In this document: positions 63,173-64,000 of the stretch, piece after piece
Position numbering within the stretch: the stretch's first letter is position 1
How the letters are laid out: each line of letters begins with the position of its first letter
Origin: Aureimonas jatrophae
GTDB taxonomy: Bacteria; Pseudomonadota; Alphaproteobacteria; Rhizobiales; Rhizobiaceae
DNA length: 64,000 nt
Reading direction: 5' to 3'
Assembly: GCF_900104035.1 (NCBI RefSeq)
Contig: NZ_FNIT01000001.1
Span: forward strand, 621,262 to 685,261
The notes under the pieces: model-generated
What the model was told of the DNA's origin: nothing
What the model saw: only the letters and a program-made list of their open reading frames with translations
Database searches by the model: none
Translations under genes and position numbers: made by a program

Positions 63173-63346
63173 ATGTTGAGAACCATCTTTGCCGGACTGG
63201 ACCGTGCCGGCGCCCTGATGCTGGAGCGCCACTCCGCCGGCGGCCGCGGCGCCGCCGGCCTCAGGCCCGGTCGGCCGACCCCGACCTGCGAGTTCGACTA
63301 TGAGTACTACGGTGCCCTGGCCGGCCGCGTGCGGCGGTCGCTCTAG
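63173..63346 (+). CDS. Uncharacterised 57-residue protein
   Basis: The frame starts at ATG 63173, 7 bases after GGGAG, and encodes MLRTIFAGLDRAGALMLERH, then a Gly/Arg/Pro-rich middle (GGRGAAGLRPGRPTP) and an acidic-aromatic end (CEFDYEYYGALAGRVRRSL). The third-position GC is high, as in real genes. I do not recognise it. A perfect CCTTCCGGAAGG palindrome lies about 30 bases downstream (around 63378-63389). Confidence 0.5.
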   Translation: MLRTIFAGLDRAGALMLERHSAGGRGAAGLRPGRPTPTCEFDYEYYGALAGRVRRSL

Positions 63347-63493
63347 GGGCACGGACGGGCTCGCCCGCGCCCCGCCTTCCGGAAGGTAAGGCGGCCGGGC
63401 GATCCCTTTCGGCCCGCCATCGAGGCGTGTATGCTTCGTGGCAAAAGCAAGGCAAGATGGGGCAGGGGCGCCTTCGGGCAAGAAGCCAAGACG

Positions 63494-64000
63494 ATGCGGG
63501 ATGGATGGATCAGTTTCGCCGCGGCCGATCGGGAGCCGGCGTCGGCCTTGCCGCGCTGGAAGCTCCTGATCGTCGACGACGACCAGGCCGTTCACGACGG
63601 CACGCGCTTCGCCCTGCAGCGCTTCGCGCTGAACGGACGGCGGCTCGAGTTCCACAGCGCCTATTCCGGCACGGAGGGTTTCGAGGCGCTGCGCGCCCAT
63701 CCCGATACGGCCGTGGTGCTGCTCGACGTCGTGATGGAGAGCGAGGACGCCGGGCTGCGGCTGGCCCGTCGCATCCGCAACGAGCTCGGCAACGACCTCG
63801 TGCGCATCATCCTGCGCACCGGCCAGCCCGGCCAGGCTCCCGAGCACAAGGTCGTCGTCGACTACGACATCAACGACTACAAGGCTAAGACCGAGCTGAC
63901 CGCCGAGCGCCTGTTCACCGCGTTGACGGCGGCGCTGCGCTCCTTCGAGCAGCTGCGCCGGCTCGACGACACGCGGCGCGGACTGGAGCTGATCGTCCAG
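63494..64000 (+). CDS. Response regulator with DUF3369 domain, N-terminal part
   Basis: The frame runs to the window edge. It has a receiver-like start (WKLLIVDDDQAVHDGTRFAL) and phospho-acceptor in VVLLDVVMESEDAGL. The DUF3369 landmarks VRIILRTGQPGQAPE, DYDINDYKAKTELTAERLF and ALRSFEQLRRLDD follow. Proteins of this family carry an output domain further on (HD, GGDEF or kinase), which lies outside. The ATG at 63494 is chosen; an in-frame ATG at 63431 would add 21 residues. Confidence 0.87.
   Translation, partial: MRDGWISFAAADREPASALPRWKLLIVDDDQAVHDGTRFALQRFALNGRRLEFHSAYSGTEGFEALRAHPDTAVVLLDVVMESEDAGLRLARRIRNELGNDLVRIILRTGQPGQAPEHKVVVDYDINDYKAKTELTAERLFTALTAALRSFEQLRRLDDTRRGLELIVQ

Overview
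This 64 kb window is a chromosomal segment of a very GC-rich alphaproteobacterium, most likely of the order Hyphomicrobiales (Rhizobiales). The evidence is the hrcA-grpE pair, a Pseudomonas denitrificans-style set of cobalamin genes, cyclic-glucan genes opgG/opgH, a LOV histidine kinase, a DUF3563 small protein and a DUF3369 response regulator. Genus-level placement (an Aurantimonadaceae-like organism) is only an impression. Genes are densely packed, with many 4-base ATGA or GTGA stop/start overlaps. I saw no rRNA, tRNA, insertion sequence, prophage or CRISPR array.

Region by region. 1-1.4 kb: the end of hrcA and grpE (heat shock). 1.4-4.6 kb: folD, a 3-hydroxybutyrate dehydrogenase, a DUF3096 membrane peptide and a type II NADH dehydrogenase-like flavoprotein. 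4.7-31.6 kb: a large cobalamin block. A cobalamin riboswitch (about 11738-11950, minus strand) precedes cbtB-cbtA-cobU-cobW-cobN-cobO, that is, cobalt uptake, lower-ligand activation, cobalt chelation and adenosylation. A short interlude (single-domain NAD(P)HX dehydratase, histidine phosphatase, SDR, cytochrome b561) leads to cobQ and a TSUP permease. Then cbiX-cobH-cobL-cobI-cbiG/cobJ-cobM run on the plus strand and meet cobK-cbiD on the minus strand. cobB-cobC-cbiB (plus), cobS (minus) and cobT (plus) follow. The set mixes enzymes usually assigned to the aerobic route (CobN, CobW) with ones usually assigned to the anaerobic route (CbiX with a [4Fe-4S] motif, CbiD, CbiG). No cobG, cobZ, cobF or chelatase cobS/cobT (P. 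denitrificans naming) is visible here.

31.6-37.6 kb: an OFA-type MFS transporter with a 41-residue partner peptide and a DUF3329-like membrane protein, then the osmoregulated periplasmic glucan operon opgG - small unknown gene - opgH. 37.6-43.2 kb: a MarR regulator, a LOV-domain hybrid histidine kinase with a divergently transcribed single-domain response regulator, and lutA-lutB-lutC for lactate oxidation. 43.3-45.1 kb: a run of small, mostly unknown genes. 45.1-51.2 kb: cysQ, a GMC oxidoreductase divergent from a coupled DoxX-cupin-SMP30-VOC operon, and an acyltransferase. 51.2-55.5 kb: an ABC exporter, a DUF2252 protein, cspA with a strong terminator, and a DUF454 protein. 55.6-61.8 kb: one minus-strand operon (FadR-type regulator, Cys/Met-type PLP enzyme, sugar-type ABC importer). 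61.9-64 kb: an MscS-type channel, a 57-residue unknown protein, and the start of a DUF3369 response regulator cut by the window edge.

The best candidates for undescribed biology are the GMC/DoxX/cupin/SMP30/VOC module, the PLP-enzyme/ABC-importer operon, the small gene inside the opgGH operon, the hairpin that can mask the cbiX ribosome-binding site, and the LOV kinase/receiver pair. None is a proven new system; each rests on gene context read from the sequence.
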